Positions 45,573-55,431 are shown, numbered from the stretch's first letter. The stretch: DNA of 64,000 bases from JACKBK01 sp963707275 (GCA_963707275.1 CAVPPH010000002.1:62001-126000); one strand, 5' to 3'. Translations and numbers: made by a program. The notes: generated by a model from the sequence alone, not told the origin.

Positions 45573-45705
45573 CAAACTGTTGCACCCTGATATGATACAG
45601 GGTGAGTTTACAACCAGTCGTCTGTCGCAATCACAATCGCGATGCATGCCTGCGACTCGCTGGAGCCATTTCTATTGTGGTGACCATGCGTTCCAGGAGG
45701 ATAAA

Positions 45706-46353
45706 GTGATCAAAGTTTATCTGGTCGATGACCATGCCGTGGTGCGTGAAGGGCTGCGGTATCTGCTTGAAGCGCAGGATGATATCGCAGTTGTTGGCGA
45801 CTCAGGCAATGGTCGTCAGGCCGTGACCGAGGTAAAACAACTTGCACCGGACGTAGTTGTGATGGACGTGTCAATGCCGGAGATGAGCGGCATCGAGGCA
45901 ACGATGCAGATCATTGAGGCTTTGCCCAAGACACATGTTGTCATTCTGTCGATGCAGGGGTCAGTCGAGCATGTGTATCGCGGACTCCAGGCTGGCGCGC
46001 ATGGCTACCTCCTCAAAGAGTCGGCCGGCAAGGTGCTGGTCGAGGCGGTGCGTTCGGTACACTCCGGGGGACGTTACCTTAGCACCGGCATCACCGAGAC
46101 GTTGGTGGACGACTATCTTCATCAGCGAACCACGGCAGCCGAGACCAGCCCACTGGAGCGTCTCAGCCGGCGCGAGCGCGAGGTGCTGCAACTGGTGGTC
46201 GAAGGACGGTCCAGCGTTGAAATCGGCGAGTTGTTGTCCCTCTCACCCAAAACTGTGGATACGTATCGCAGTCGCCTGATGCAGAAACTGGGTATTAGCG
46301 ATGTACCTACGCTGGTCAAGTTTGCTATTCAACACGGCCTGACCTCCCTCTAG
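45706..46353 (+). CDS. NarL/LuxR-family response regulator
   Basis: 215 residues from the GTG at 45706, preceded by a strong CCAGGAGG. Receiver domain with VYLVDDHAVVREGL, phospho-Asp in VVVMDVSMPEMSG, and the usual Thr/Ser (ILSMQ) and Lys (LLKES). The LuxR-type HTH is LSRREREVLQLVVEGRSSVE and the recognition helix SPKTVDTYRSRLMQKLG. It lies 133 bp after the NarL-type kinase and is its evident partner. Confidence 0.92.
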   Translation: MIKVYLVDDHAVVREGLRYLLEAQDDIAVVGDSGNGRQAVTEVKQLAPDVVVMDVSMPEMSGIEATMQIIEALPKTHVVILSMQGSVEHVYRGLQAGAHGYLLKESAGKVLVEAVRSVHSGGRYLSTGITETLVDDYLHQRTTAAETSPLERLSRREREVLQLVVEGRSSVEIGELLSLSPKTVDTYRSRLMQKLGISDVPTLVKFAIQHGLTSL

Positions 46354-46497
46354 CCTTACTCGGAAACCGCCACTTTTCTTCTTCTCGTGATTCCCCTGAC
46401 GGGGTTTGTTGCACTGTCCTGACAGACAGGGGGCATGTATTTGTTATACTGGGAACCAGTTGAGCGTCCTTTGTCTCATCGATTCGTGCTTCCCAAT

Positions 46498-47184
46498 ATG
46501 ACAATACCCAGCGTTAACGCTTCAAAGATCACTGTTCTGCTGGTGGACCATCGCCCGGCGGACGGCGATGACCTGCGTGCGTTTCTGGAGTCGCAGCCGG
46601 ATTTCCATCTGCTGGGTTGCGTATTTCTGGGCCAGGATGCTCTCCAGTCAGTGCGACAATTGGCACCCGACGTTGTCGTCGTCCGTGGCGGTGAATCGGT
46701 GTTTAGCGGCGTGGAAACCAGCTTTCGTATTCGCATGCAACAACCAGAAGCAAAGGTGGTCGTGGTCTCGTCAGCACTAAGCCCTGGCAACCTGATGCTG
46801 GCTTTGGAGGCCGGCGTTCACGGCTACGTCGTGGCTGAGGCCGGCAACCAGGCAGTGGCGAATGCGGTGCGCGTCGCACCAGTTGGGGCGGTGTACCTGA
46901 GCAGCGAAGCAACCGACACGTTGGTCGCCAACTACATGCAGCGCAATGGCGCCGGGGATACTAAAGGTCAGTTCGCACGACTGAGCAAGCGCGAGCGGGA
47001 AGTGTTCAAGAGACTGGTCGAGGGCGAGACTGCCAGCAACATTGCCCGCGATCTGGACCTTTCACCTAAGACGGTGGACACGTACCGTCGGCGGCTGATG
47101 CGCAAGCTTGATGTGACCAGTATGTCGGCGTTAGTGAAGCTCGCGGTGAAGCATGGAGTGACGACGACAGCCTTGACTGGTTGA
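46498..47184 (+). CDS. LuxR-family regulator with degenerate receiver domain
   Basis: 228 residues. The C-terminal HTH (LSKREREVFKRLVEGETASN, SPKTVDTYRRRLMRKLDV) is close to that of the upstream regulator, showing common descent. The receiver fold is kept (VLLVDHRPADGDDLRAFL), but the phospho-acceptor segment reads APDVVVVRGGES where the paralogue has APDVVVMDVSMP, so the Asp is lost. The switch Lys position is also altered (VVAEAG for LLKESA). It probably works without phosphorylation or as a partner of the intact regulator. Confidence 0.85.
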   Translation: MTIPSVNASKITVLLVDHRPADGDDLRAFLESQPDFHLLGCVFLGQDALQSVRQLAPDVVVVRGGESVFSGVETSFRIRMQQPEAKVVVVSSALSPGNLMLALEAGVHGYVVAEAGNQAVANAVRVAPVGAVYLSSEATDTLVANYMQRNGAGDTKGQFARLSKREREVFKRLVEGETASNIARDLDLSPKTVDTYRRRLMRKLDVTSMSALVKLAVKHGVTTTALTG

Positions 47185-47434
47185 GCAAGTGTCAGGATGG
47201 CCCCCGGTCAACTATCAAGATTTTCCGACAGACCGCGACCGGCGTTTGTGTTACACTCGTTGTGCCGCTAAGAAACCACCGGCGCTCGTCAAGGTGGCGA
47301 TTGCCAACAATTTGGCATCGCCATGAAGGAAGTCTGTGGTAAAACGGCGTCTTTATCAGAACGCTGGTGATTTACAAGCGATTGACAAGTCGCAATCGAA
47401 GTTAGAGTTCTAGAAATCGAGAAGGAGAGGTACT

Positions 47435-48691
47435 ATGTCATTTCAGAGACCCGTTTCGCGGCGGACCACCAGGCTGGCGATTGCGCTAGCTTCAGTTCTG
47501 GTACTCGTCATAGTTTTCGCCGGTGTCGTCAGCGCGCTGACTGCCGGCAACGTTGATGGTGTCTGGGGAAACCCAACACCAGCCAACACCAGTTCGTTCA
47601 GATGGTGCTACGCACCTGACAACACCACGGGCTCCGCTGGCAGTCCCGGCAACAACTGTTCTACGTCTAGTGCCAGCATTCAGAATCCACCCGGCAGCAC
47701 GACGACTGACGAAAACCAGTTCCGATATGGAACTCCTTCCCCAAATACTGGTCTGAACGGTGATCGAAGCGGGTACGGTTTCAACGGCAACAACACAGTC
47801 GGCTCCATCGCTGCCGACGTTCCTTTCTACCTGGGCCGGTTTACGCATTACAACAATCCAATCACTGCAGACAATGTTCTCACAGGGATTGGCCTGAGCA
47901 TCACGGTGGACGGCCTTCTGTGTGATGACAATAGTGTCCCGACCGAAGGTGGCACGCAGACGTTCAACTATACATTCACGCACGAAGAAACACCTAATAA
48001 TGCAAATCCGTGTCCCTATGGCGATTCGACTGGGAATGGCTGCGACGACCGTGTGACGGTTAGCCAGCAGTCCAATACGGAGTTCACCTGCCCCGAAGGA
48101 ATCCGCACGGTGCAAATCCTAGGATTTATCGACGGCGCAAACTGTGATGCTGCCTATGTGCCACCGACGACAAACACGTTCGTCACAGGCGAGCGTCAGG
48201 CGAATCCAGCCTGCCTCTGGGCGCGCATCTCCGATCCTACCGAGCCGCTGGCGGTGACGCTGGCGTCATTCGAGGCGACAGGCCAAGTCGATCGGGTCGT
48301 CGTGACCTGGGAGACGGTCAGCGAGCTGCAGAATGCCGGCTTCAACCTGTATCGCAGCGTGAATGACTATGTAGTTGGCGAGCGCGTCAACGCAGAGTTG
48401 ATCCCGTCCCAGGCCCCCGGCAGCGCGCAAGGCTCTGCCTACCAGTTCGAAGATCTCGACGTAACACCGGGTCAGACCTACTGGTACACGCTGGAAGATG
48501 TGGATCTGAGCGGCGGCACGGGGATGCATGGACCGGTTTCAGCAACCGTGTTGACGCCGACGGCAGTCACGCTCAGCGACCTTAGCGCTGCAGGCCCCGC
48601 AGCCCCCAGCCTGCTCATCGTGCTGGCTGCGGCTGGACTAGGTATCGTCGTCTTCGGCGCCTTTGCCCTGCGCCAGAAACGTGGCATCTGA
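47435..48691 (+). CDS. Secreted THxN/choice-of-anchor-K-like surface protein with C-terminal sorting tail
   Basis: 418 residues, intact, with GAGAAGGAGAGG before the ATG. A signal peptide (LAIALASVLVLVIVFAGVVS) is followed by a Cys-rich beta domain containing FYLGRFTHYNNPI, which fits the THxN motif of choice-of-anchor-K proteins. Residues 275-375 are a fibronectin-like module (VTWETVSELQNAGFNLYR, ELIPSQAPGSAQGSAYQF, YWYTLEDVDLSGG), widespread in Chloroflexota exoproteins. The C-terminus is TPTAVTLSDLSAAG, a hydrophobic helix and RQKRGI, the same tripartite tail as in the protein at 3817-6735. Function beyond cell-surface display is unknown. Confidence 0.8.
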   Translation: MSFQRPVSRRTTRLAIALASVLVLVIVFAGVVSALTAGNVDGVWGNPTPANTSSFRWCYAPDNTTGSAGSPGNNCSTSSASIQNPPGSTTTDENQFRYGTPSPNTGLNGDRSGYGFNGNNTVGSIAADVPFYLGRFTHYNNPITADNVLTGIGLSITVDGLLCDDNSVPTEGGTQTFNYTFTHEETPNNANPCPYGDSTGNGCDDRVTVSQQSNTEFTCPEGIRTVQILGFIDGANCDAAYVPPTTNTFVTGERQANPACLWARISDPTEPLAVTLASFEATGQVDRVVVTWETVSELQNAGFNLYRSVNDYVVGERVNAELIPSQAPGSAQGSAYQFEDLDVTPGQTYWYTLEDVDLSGGTGMHGPVSATVLTPTAVTLSDLSAAGPAAPSLLIVLAAAGLGIVVFGAFALRQKRGI

Positions 48692-48714
48692 GTCTTCTTT
48701 TTGCGAATTCCCGT

Positions 48715-48747
48715 AAACGCCGGACCTTTCAATAGGTCCGGCGTTTT
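48715..48747 (+). terminator. Intrinsic terminator after the surface-protein gene
   Basis: Stem CGCCGGACCT/AGGTCCGGCG with a TTCAAT loop and TTTT tail, 25 bp after the stop. Confidence 0.88.
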
Positions 48748-48803
48748 GCGTCCACCGGCAGCCAGCACAACGGCAAGGAGTTGGACCTCGCCGAGCGTTG
48801 CAA

Positions 48804-48896
48804 GAAGTTCGACTTTTTCGGCAAAGTCGAGCTTCTCAGTGGGTGGACAGCCAGCGCAGTGTTAGAAGTCCGGCTTTGCGGAAAAAGCCGGACTTC
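48804..48896. repeat. Two related 32-bp palindromic units in inverted orientation
   Basis: Unit 1 (48804-48835) reads GAAGTTCGACTTTTTCGGCA and then AAGTCGAGCTTC. Unit 2 (48865-48896), read on the minus strand, is GAAGTCCGGCTTTTTCCGCA and then AAGCCGGACTTC. They share most positions and each folds into a hairpin. A fragment of the same motif (GACTTGAAAAGTCGAGCTTC) occurs near 41660. Confidence 0.8.
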
Positions 48897-48935
48897 GTGG
48901 CGCCGAGTCTTTATTGGTAATTTTCGCAGATAAAT

Positions 48936-48964
48936 TTGACAAAATCATTTGGCGGGTTTATACT
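48936..48964 (+). promoter_or_regulatory. Promoter of sufR/suf operon
   Basis: Perfect TTGACA, 17 bp, TATACT, 47 bp before the sufR ATG. The sequence GTTAGTCGCGAACGAC, 10 bp downstream of the -10 box, is a partial dyad that could be an operator; this is a weak call. Confidence 0.65.
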
Positions 48965-49011
48965 CTTACCTGTTAGTCGCGAACGACGATTTACTGAAAG
49001 AGCAAACGACG

Positions 49012-49689
49012 ATGGCAACTCTGGGCATACAAAACAGTTCGACCCCTGCCGGGCAGATTCTTCGAATACCTCCTGCGCAACACTACGGCCAGCATCAAGG
49101 ATCTGGAAGACACGCTCGGCGTCACCGCGACCGCGGTTCGCCAGCAGTTGGCCAGCCTGTCCGCTGAGGGCCTGGTTGTCATGACCAGGGAGCGCCAGGG
49201 CGTTGGCCGGCCGCGCAACCTGTACAAGCTCACCGAACGGTCGCAGAGCCTGTTTGCCTGCTACTCCGATGAACTGGCGCTGGATCTGATCCATGAGCTG
49301 CTGGAGAGCCGAGGGCACGGCCAAGCTGCGCTACCTGCTCAGCCGGGTGGGCGACAAGCTGGCGGTGCAGTACAGCCGTCAGATCAAGGGCGAGGCGCTG
49401 GGCGACCGGGTCCTGCGAGCTGTCCACGTCCTGCTGGATCGCCGCGGCATCCGCGGTCGACGTCGAGGACGCCAACGGGGTCATCATTCTGCACGAGTAC
49501 AACTGCCCGTACCACGAGCTGTCTTCTGTACACCGCGACGTATGCGAGATGGAGCGCGACACGTTCTCACAGGTGTTGGGAGCGGACGTGACACTGGGCA
49601 ACTGCATTCACGACGGCCACAACAGTTGCCAGTTCGTGGTCAGCGCCTTTCCTGTGGCTGGCGGCGTTCGCAGCAGCATCAACAACTAA
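49012..49689 (+). CDS. sufR: SufR-like Fe-S-sensing transcriptional repressor (three or more apparent frameshifts)
   Basis: A DeoR/ArsR-like winged helix (after repair FEYLLRNTTASIKDLEDTLG, then VTATAVRQQLASLSAEGLVV) is followed by a dimerisation region. The Cys-rich C-terminus reads EYNCPYHELSS, DVCEMERD and NCIHDGHNSCQF. The Cys set matches SufR, which binds a [4Fe-4S] cluster and represses suf when clusters are plentiful. Indels lie near 49064, 49306 and 49450. It is the first gene of the suf locus, 75 bp before sufC, and so probably autoregulated. Confidence 0.88.
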
Positions 49690-49764
49690 CCTGCCAAGTA
49701 ACCAGATTTGCCAGATAGCAATCTATCGGTAAGCAAGAAAAAATTTTCAAGGAGATACATTATC

Positions 49765-50590
49765 ATGACCAGCGAGCTAGTTATTCAGAACCTTCACGTG
49801 GCGGTCGATGACGGCCAGAAGGAAGTGTTGAAGGGCGTCAATCTGACTGTCCGCCAGGGTGAGATCCACGCGTTGATGGGACCCAACGGGTCCGGCAAGA
49901 GCACTCTGTCCAACGCCATCATGGGCCATCCGCATTACACAGTGACCGAGCGGCGACATCCTGCTGGACGGCGAGAGCATTCTGGAGATGGAGCCCAACG
50001 AGCGGGCGCGCAAGGGCCTGTTCCTGGCCTTCCAGTACCCCGTTGCTGTGCCGGGCGTCAGCATGGCCAACTTCCTGCGCACCGCTGTCAGCAACATGCG
50101 CGGCTTCACCGACAAGCCGGCCAACGGCGACGGCCGCCAGGGCGTCATCGGCTCCAACCTGATGCCGATGCGCGATTTCCGGCGTGAGCTGCTGGACAAG
50201 ATGGACGAGTTCCACGTCGACCGCGACTTCGCCAAGCGCTACCTGAACGAAGGCTTCAGCGGCGGCGAGAAGAAGCGGGTCGAGATCCTGCAGATGGCCA
50301 TGCTTCAGCCCAAGATCGCGATCATGGACGAGACCGACAGCGGGCTGGACATCGACGCGCTGCGGGTCGTCTCCGACGGCGTCAACAAGCTGGCCGGGCC
50401 GAACCTGGGCATTCTGTTGATCACCCACTACCAGCGCATCCTGAACTATGTCAAGCCGGACTTCGTCCACGTCTTCTACAACGGTCGCATCGTCAAGAGC
50501 GGCGGCATCGAAGTGGCCCACGAACTGGAAGCCCAGGGCTACCAGTCGGTGCGCGATGAGTTTGGCGAGCCAGAGCTGGTGGCGGCGTAG
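49765..50590 (+). CDS. sufC: Fe-S cluster assembly ATPase SufC (one apparent frameshift)
   Basis: AAGGAG lies 9 bp before the ATG at 49765. Walker [11 protein letters not shown]-loop [14 protein letters not shown], signature [12 protein letters not shown] and Walker [15 protein letters not shown] are all SufC-typical. An extra C near 49952 (in the codons for [12 protein letters not shown]) breaks the frame; repaired length is about 275 residues. SufC drives conformational change of the SufBCD scaffold in the cytoplasm. Confidence 0.95.
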
Positions 50591-50688
50591 TAAGCAGTAA
50601 CCGGTAAACAGTAATCAGTGACCGGAATCGGAATGAGTGAGTTACTGCGTTTGACTGTTTACTGACCACTGTTTACTGTTTACTGGCG
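50588..50688. repeat. Heptad-periodic inverted repeat, sufC-sufB spacer
   Basis: The left arm is AGTAACC GGTAAAC, AGTAATC AGTGACC. The right arm is GTTTACT GACCACT, GTTTACT GTTTACT. It starts at the sufC stop codon and ends about 60 bp before sufB. Confidence 0.8.
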
Positions 50689-50746
50689 AACAACGACGAG
50701 TAATCCAGGCGCCGGCAAGCCGGGCCTGATTGAATAGGAGAACACC

Positions 50747-52162
50747 ATGGCAACTACAAGTGACCGCGAAGCACTGGCTGGCGTAAAAGACGAGTACAAG
50801 TACGGCTTCAGCATGCCGGAGGAGTACGTCTTCAAGTCGCGCAGGGGCCTCGATCACGAGATCGTCGACCAGATTTCGGTCATGAAGAAAGAGCCGGAGT
50901 GGATGCGCGACTTCCGCCATCGCTCGCTGGACATCTTCCTGTCCAAGCCGATGCCGACCTGGGGCGCTGACCTGAGCGAGATCGACTTCGACGACATCTA
51001 CTACTACCTCAAGCCCACCGAAAAGGCTGGCAAGAGCTGGGATGACATGCCGGACAGCATGAAGAACACCTTCGAGCGTCTGGGCATTCCCGAAGCCGAG
51101 CGCAACTTCCTGGCCGGCGTGGGCGCGCAGTACGAGTCTGAGGTGGTCTATCACTCCCTGCAGGAAGTGTGGACCAATCTGGGCGTCATCTTCCTGGACA
51201 CCGACAGCGGCCTGCGCGAGCACGAGGACATCTTCCGGGAGTACTTCGGCACCATCATCCCGCCGTCGGACAACAAGTTTGCGGCGCTGAATTCGGCCGT
51301 CTGGTCGGGCGGCAGCTTCGTCTACGTGCCGAAAGGCGTAACGGTTGACATCCCGTTGCAGGCCTACTTCCGCATCAACGCCCAGAACATGGGCCAGTTC
51401 GAGCGCACGCTGATCATCGTCGAAGAGGGCGCCAACGTCCACTACGTCGAGGGCTGCACCGCGCCGATCTATGCCAGCGACTCGCTGCACAGCGCCGTGG
51501 TCGAGATCGTCGTCAAGAAGGGCGGCCGCTGCCGCTACTCGACCATTCAGAACTGGTCCAACAACGTCTACAACCTGGTGACCAAGCGCGCCATGGCCTA
51601 CGAAGACGCGACCATGGAATGGATCGACGCCAATCTGGGCTCCAAGGTGACGATGAAGTACCCGGCGGTCTACATGATGGGACCGCGCGCCCACGGCGAG
51701 ATCCTGTCCATCGCTTTCGCCGGCCAGGGCCAGACCCTGGACGCGGGCGGCAAGGTGGTGCACGGCGCGCCCGACACCTCCTCCAAGATCATCTCCAAGT
51801 CGATCAGCAAGAACGGCGGGCGGGCCAGCTATCGCGGCCTGCTGAAGGTCGCCAAGGGCGCCACCGGCTCCAAGTCAACGGTGGTCTGCGACGCGCTGCT
51901 GCTGGATGACCACAGCCGCTCCGACACCTACCCCTACATCGAGATCGACGAGCAGGACGTGCAGGTCGGCCACGAGGCCAGCGTCAGCAAGGTCAACGAA
52001 GAGCAGATCTTCTACCTGATGAGCCGCGGCCTGACCGAGGAAGAGGCGGCCACCATGATCGTCAGCGGCTTCATCGAGCCGATGGTCAAGGAACTGCCGA
52101 TGGAATACGCTGTCGAGATGAACCGGCTGATCCAACTGCAGATGGAAGGCAGTATTGGGTAG
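50747..52162 (+). CDS. sufB: Fe-S cluster scaffold protein SufB
   Basis: 471 residues, intact, preceded by AGGAGAACACC. The right-handed beta-helix core shows [20 protein letters not shown], the conserved Cys in [15 protein letters not shown], and [12 protein letters not shown]. The C-terminal ...[20 protein letters not shown] is complete. With SufC and SufD it forms the scaffold on which the cluster is built. Confidence 0.97.
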   Translation: MATTSDREALAGVKDEYKYGFSMPEEYVFKSRRGLDHEIVDQISVMKKEPEWMRDFRHRSLDIFLSKPMPTWGADLSEIDFDDIYYYLKPTEKAGKSWDDMPDSMKNTFERLGIPEAERNFLAGVGAQYESEVVYHSLQEVWTNLGVIFLDTDSGLREHEDIFREYFGTIIPPSDNKFAALNSAVWSGGSFVYVPKGVTVDIPLQAYFRINAQNMGQFERTLIIVEEGANVHYVEGCTAPIYASDSLHSAVVEIVVKKGGRCRYSTIQNWSNNVYNLVTKRAMAYEDATMEWIDANLGSKVTMKYPAVYMMGPRAHGEILSIAFAGQGQTLDAGGKVVHGAPDTSSKIISKSISKNGGRASYRGLLKVAKGATGSKSTVVCDALLLDDHSRSDTYPYIEIDEQDVQVGHEASVSKVNEEQIFYLMSRGLTEEEAATMIVSGFIEPMVKELPMEYAVEMNRLIQLQMEGSIG

Positions 52163-52173
52163 GGACGGCAGTC

Positions 52174-53537
52174 ATGGACGCCATCAGCATCAGCTCTATT
52201 CGCACCAAACAGCTTGCACAAGACTACGGAGACTGGCCTAACGGCGCGGCCGTCGAGTCGCTCTCTCAGCAGAAACAAGAACCAATCTGGTTTACCGACC
52301 TGCGCCACCGCGCCTGGCGCTTCTTCGAGGAGATTCCCTGGCCGACGGGCAAGGAAGAGGAGTGGCGGCGCACCCGGCTGACCGGGCTTGAACATCGACG
52401 ATTACCGGCTGGCAGCAGGCACTGACGGCGCGCGCGGCGATGTCGCCGACCTGACGCCCGCCCTGCGCGAGGAGCTGGAGTTCGATCAACGCCGCCGCGG
52501 CGCTGGTGACCGAGAACGGCGCCGTGCGCTACCACGGCATCGACAACGAGCTGACGGCCAAGGGTGTGATCTTCACCGACCTGGACACCGCCATTCGCCA
52601 GCATCCCGAGCTGATCCAGACACTACTTCATGACTGACAATGTCGCGGTGGACGCCAACAAGTTCACGGCGCTGCACGCCGCGCTGGTCACCGGCGGGAC
52701 GGTGCTCTACGTGCCGCGCAACGTGCAGATCGAGCTGCCGCTTCCACGGCGTCACCTCGGTCAGCGGCGGCGTGGCCGACTTCGCCCACACGCTGATCAT
52801 CGCCGAGGAGAACAGCCAGGTCACGTACGTCGATGACCTGATCAGCCTGGACGGCGGCGCGGCTTTCCACAGCGGCGTGGTCGAGATCTTCGCCCGCCCC
52901 GGCGCGGTGGTGCGCTACATGCACGGCCAGGACTGGAACACCAACACCTGGCATTTCAGCACGCAGCAGGCGCAGATGTTGCGCGACGCCCAGCTCACCT
53001 GGATTCTCAGCTCCTGGGGCAGCAAGCTCAGCAAGATCAACCTGGAGATGCAGATGCTGGAGCGCGGCGGGCACGGCGAGTTGCTGGGACTCTACTTCCC
53101 CAGCGGCCGTCAGCACATCGACCACCACACCATGCAGAACCACTTCGCCGACCACTGCACCAGCGACCTGCTCTTCAAGGGCGCTCTGCGCGACCGGGCC
53201 CGCTCGGTCTACTCCGGCAGCATCAAGGTCTGGCCCCATGCGCAGAAGACCGACGCCTACCAGAAGAACAACAACCTGGTGCTGGACCGGCGCGCCCGTG
53301 CCGACAGCATCCCCGGACTGGAGATCGAGGCCGATGACGTGCGCTGTACCCACGGCGCGACCGTCAGCAAGATCGAGCCGGAGTACCTGTTCTATCTGCA
53401 TGGCGCGCGGCCTGAGCAAGTTCCAGGCCGAGCAGATGATCGTCACCGGCTTCTTCGAGGAAGTGCTCAACCGTGTGCCGGTCGAAGGCGTGCGGCGCAA
53501 GCTGGAGCAGGTCATCGCCCGCAAGATTCACATGTAG
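52174..53537 (+). CDS. sufD: Fe-S cluster assembly protein SufD (five or more apparent frameshifts)
   Basis: It starts 12 bp after sufB. The N-terminal WRFFEEIPWPTGKEEEWRRT is SufD-typical. After repair the helix reads VLYVPRNVQIELPFHGVTSV, RGGHGELLGLYFPSGRQHID and HHTMQNHFADHCTSDLLFKG, with the His important for cluster formation. Indels lie near 52388, 52487, 52623, 52740 and 53402. Repaired length is about 453 residues. SufB next door is indel-free, which argues that these are sequence errors, not decay. Confidence 0.92.
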
Positions 53538-53596
53538 ACCAGTGATCAGTAAGCAGTGAACGGTGAACAGAACATTGGCTGTCACCGTTCATTGTC
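53534..53596. repeat. Heptad-periodic repeat after sufD
   Basis: AGTGATC AGTAAGC, AGTGAAC GGTGAAC on the left, with a shorter inverted part CTGTCACCGTTCATTGTC on the right. Confidence 0.7.
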
Positions 53597-53638
53597 TTTC
53601 CGAAAACAGGTTATTTTTCGAGAAAAGAGAGTGTAAGA

Positions 53639-54483
53639 ATGAAGGGTTACGTTCATCCCGAAGTGCTGGTGACGACCGATTGGGTCGCCGAACATCTGAC
53701 CGATCCGACGGTGCGGATCGTCGAGTCCAACGAAGATATTTTGCTGTATGACCTGGGGCACATCCCCGGCGCGGTGCAGATCGACTGGCAGAAGGATCTC
53801 AACGACGCCGTTCGCCGCGACTACCTGACGCGCGAGCAAGTTCGAAGCGCTGCTGTCAGCCAACGGCATCGGCAACGACACCACCGTCGTCTTCTACGGC
53901 GACAAGAACAACTGGTGGGCCTGCTATGCCTTCTGGGTGTTCCACCTGTTTGGCCACGAGAACGCCAAGGTGATGGACGGCGGGCGCGCCAAGTGGGAGG
54001 CCGAGGGCCGTCCCATGGTCAAGGATGTACCCAGCTATCCCGCCGCGGCCTATCACGCCCAGGCACGCGCCGACTACAAGATTCGCGCCTACCGCGATCA
54101 GGTATGGCGCACGTACTGGCCGGCCAGCCGCTGGTGGACGTGCGCTCGCCCGGCGAGTACAGCGGCGAGATGCTGCACATGCCCAACTATCCGCAGGAAG
54201 GCGCGATGCGCGGCGGGCACATCCCCGGCGCCAAGAGCGTTCCCTGGAGCCGGGCCGCCAACGCGGACGGTACCTTCAAGTCGGCCGACGAGTTGCGCGC
54301 GATCTACGAAGAGGAGCAGGGCTTGCATTCCGACGACAACGTCGTGGCCTACTGCCGCATCGGCGAGCGCTCCAGCCACACCTGGTTCGTGCTGACCTAC
54401 CTGCTGGGCTACCCAACGTGCGCAACTACGACGGCAGTTGGACCGAGTGGGGCAATCTGGTCGGCGTGCCCATCGAGAGGTGA
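53639..54483 (+). CDS. Thiosulfate/3-mercaptopyruvate sulfurtransferase (three apparent frameshifts)
   Basis: Two rhodanese domains. The first, inactive one reads [20 protein letters not shown] and [13 protein letters not shown]. The second reads [14 protein letters not shown] and ends in the active-site loop [18 protein letters not shown]. Shifts occur near 53838, 54100 and 54412; the last two look like missing bases. Repaired length is about 281 residues. It transfers sulfane sulfur to cyanide or thiols. Placement right after sufD, with no sufS or sufU nearby, suggests that it feeds sulfur to the scaffold; this is inference. Confidence 0.87.
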
Positions 54484-54551
54484 CAGTCACTTCTTAGCTG
54501 TCGCTGTGCCAGGTTGATGCCAACCAAAGTGACTGTCACCTGCGCAGCCGT
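54478..54551. repeat. Paired inverted palindromes, 15-bp arms and 44-nt loop, over the sulfurtransferase stop
   Basis: AGGTGACAGTCACTT and its complement. Each unit contains GTGAC-N-GTCAC with complementary centre bases. The left unit includes the stop codon at 54481-54483. Confidence 0.85.
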
Positions 54552-54586
54552 CAGAGTTGACCAACGCGTCGAATTCAGTATAACAG

Positions 54587-54625
54587 GAGGCGAGACATCT
54601 CATACGAGACGTGTCTCGCCTCTTT
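54587..54625 (+). terminator. Intrinsic terminator of the suf operon
   Basis: Stem GAGGCGAGACA/TGTCTCGCCTC with a 14-nt loop, followed by TTT; it separates the sulfurtransferase gene from the next gene. Confidence 0.7.
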
Positions 54626-54648
54626 GATTCACAAATACGAGGAGCGCG

Positions 54649-55431
54649 ATGAAAACCTACACCTTTCACGTCAGCATTCCCGGCACAGGACGCGTGTGGC
54701 GCAAGATCGAGCTGGTCGAAGATCACACCCTGGAGGACCTGCACTGGGCAATCCAGGAGGCGTTTCACTTCGGCGGCGACCACCTCTACTCGTTTTTCAT
54801 GAGCGGCAAGGCATGGGATCGCTCGACTGAATATGCCTTCCCAGCGAGCGCTTTCGAATGGGACGACGATGACGAGAGAGTTCGATCCCAGCAACGAATA
54901 CGACGATGACGACGAGCTTGACGATGTTATCGACGAGGAATCAGCGCAAGCCATCGTCGACGCGCTTGGGAGACACGCCGCCGCCCGAAACGTTCGAGGA
55001 TATGCTCGCGCTGCTCAGCACCAACGACGACCTGCGCGGCGAGATGGTAAAAGTGATGACGGAACAGACCGGCATCCCTGCCTTCATGGCCGACATGTTG
55101 CTGAAGAACGCTGACTTCCCTGATGGGCGGGATGCCCGAGGATATGGACATGATGGGAGGCTTGTTTGCCGATGATGAGCCGGCCGGCGACGTGCGCGAG
55201 ACGGAGCTGGAGTCGCTGGCGCTTCAGCCCGGCCAGACCTTCATGTATCTCTTCGACTACGGCGACGAATGGCGTTTTCAGGTCAAGGTGGACAAGGTTG
55301 GCGACGAAATCGAGCCGGGCGTCGAATACCCGCGCATCGTGCAATCGGTCGGCGAAGCACCCGCGCAATATCCCGACTGGGATGAAGACGATGACGATGA
55401 AGATGACAGCGACGAGGAGTGGGACGATTGA
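54649..55431 (+). CDS. Plasmid pRiA4b ORF-3-like protein (three apparent frameshifts)
   Basis: The start MKTYTFHVSIPGTGRVWRKI and WAIQEAFHFGGDHLYSFFMS fit the pRiA4b ORF-3 fold, and so does the C-terminal LQPGQTFMYLFDYGDEWRF. A long acidic middle (NEYDDDDELDDVIDEESAQ) and an acidic tail are additions. Extra bases near 54874, 54969 and 55121 break the frame; repaired length is about 260 residues. The family is common on plasmids and near mobile DNA but its activity is not known. Confidence 0.8.

Noticed and set aside
54649..55431. Mobile element suggested by the pRiA4b ORF-3-like protein
   Set aside because: No transposase, integrase or terminal repeats are visible around it; the family name alone is not evidence of mobility here.
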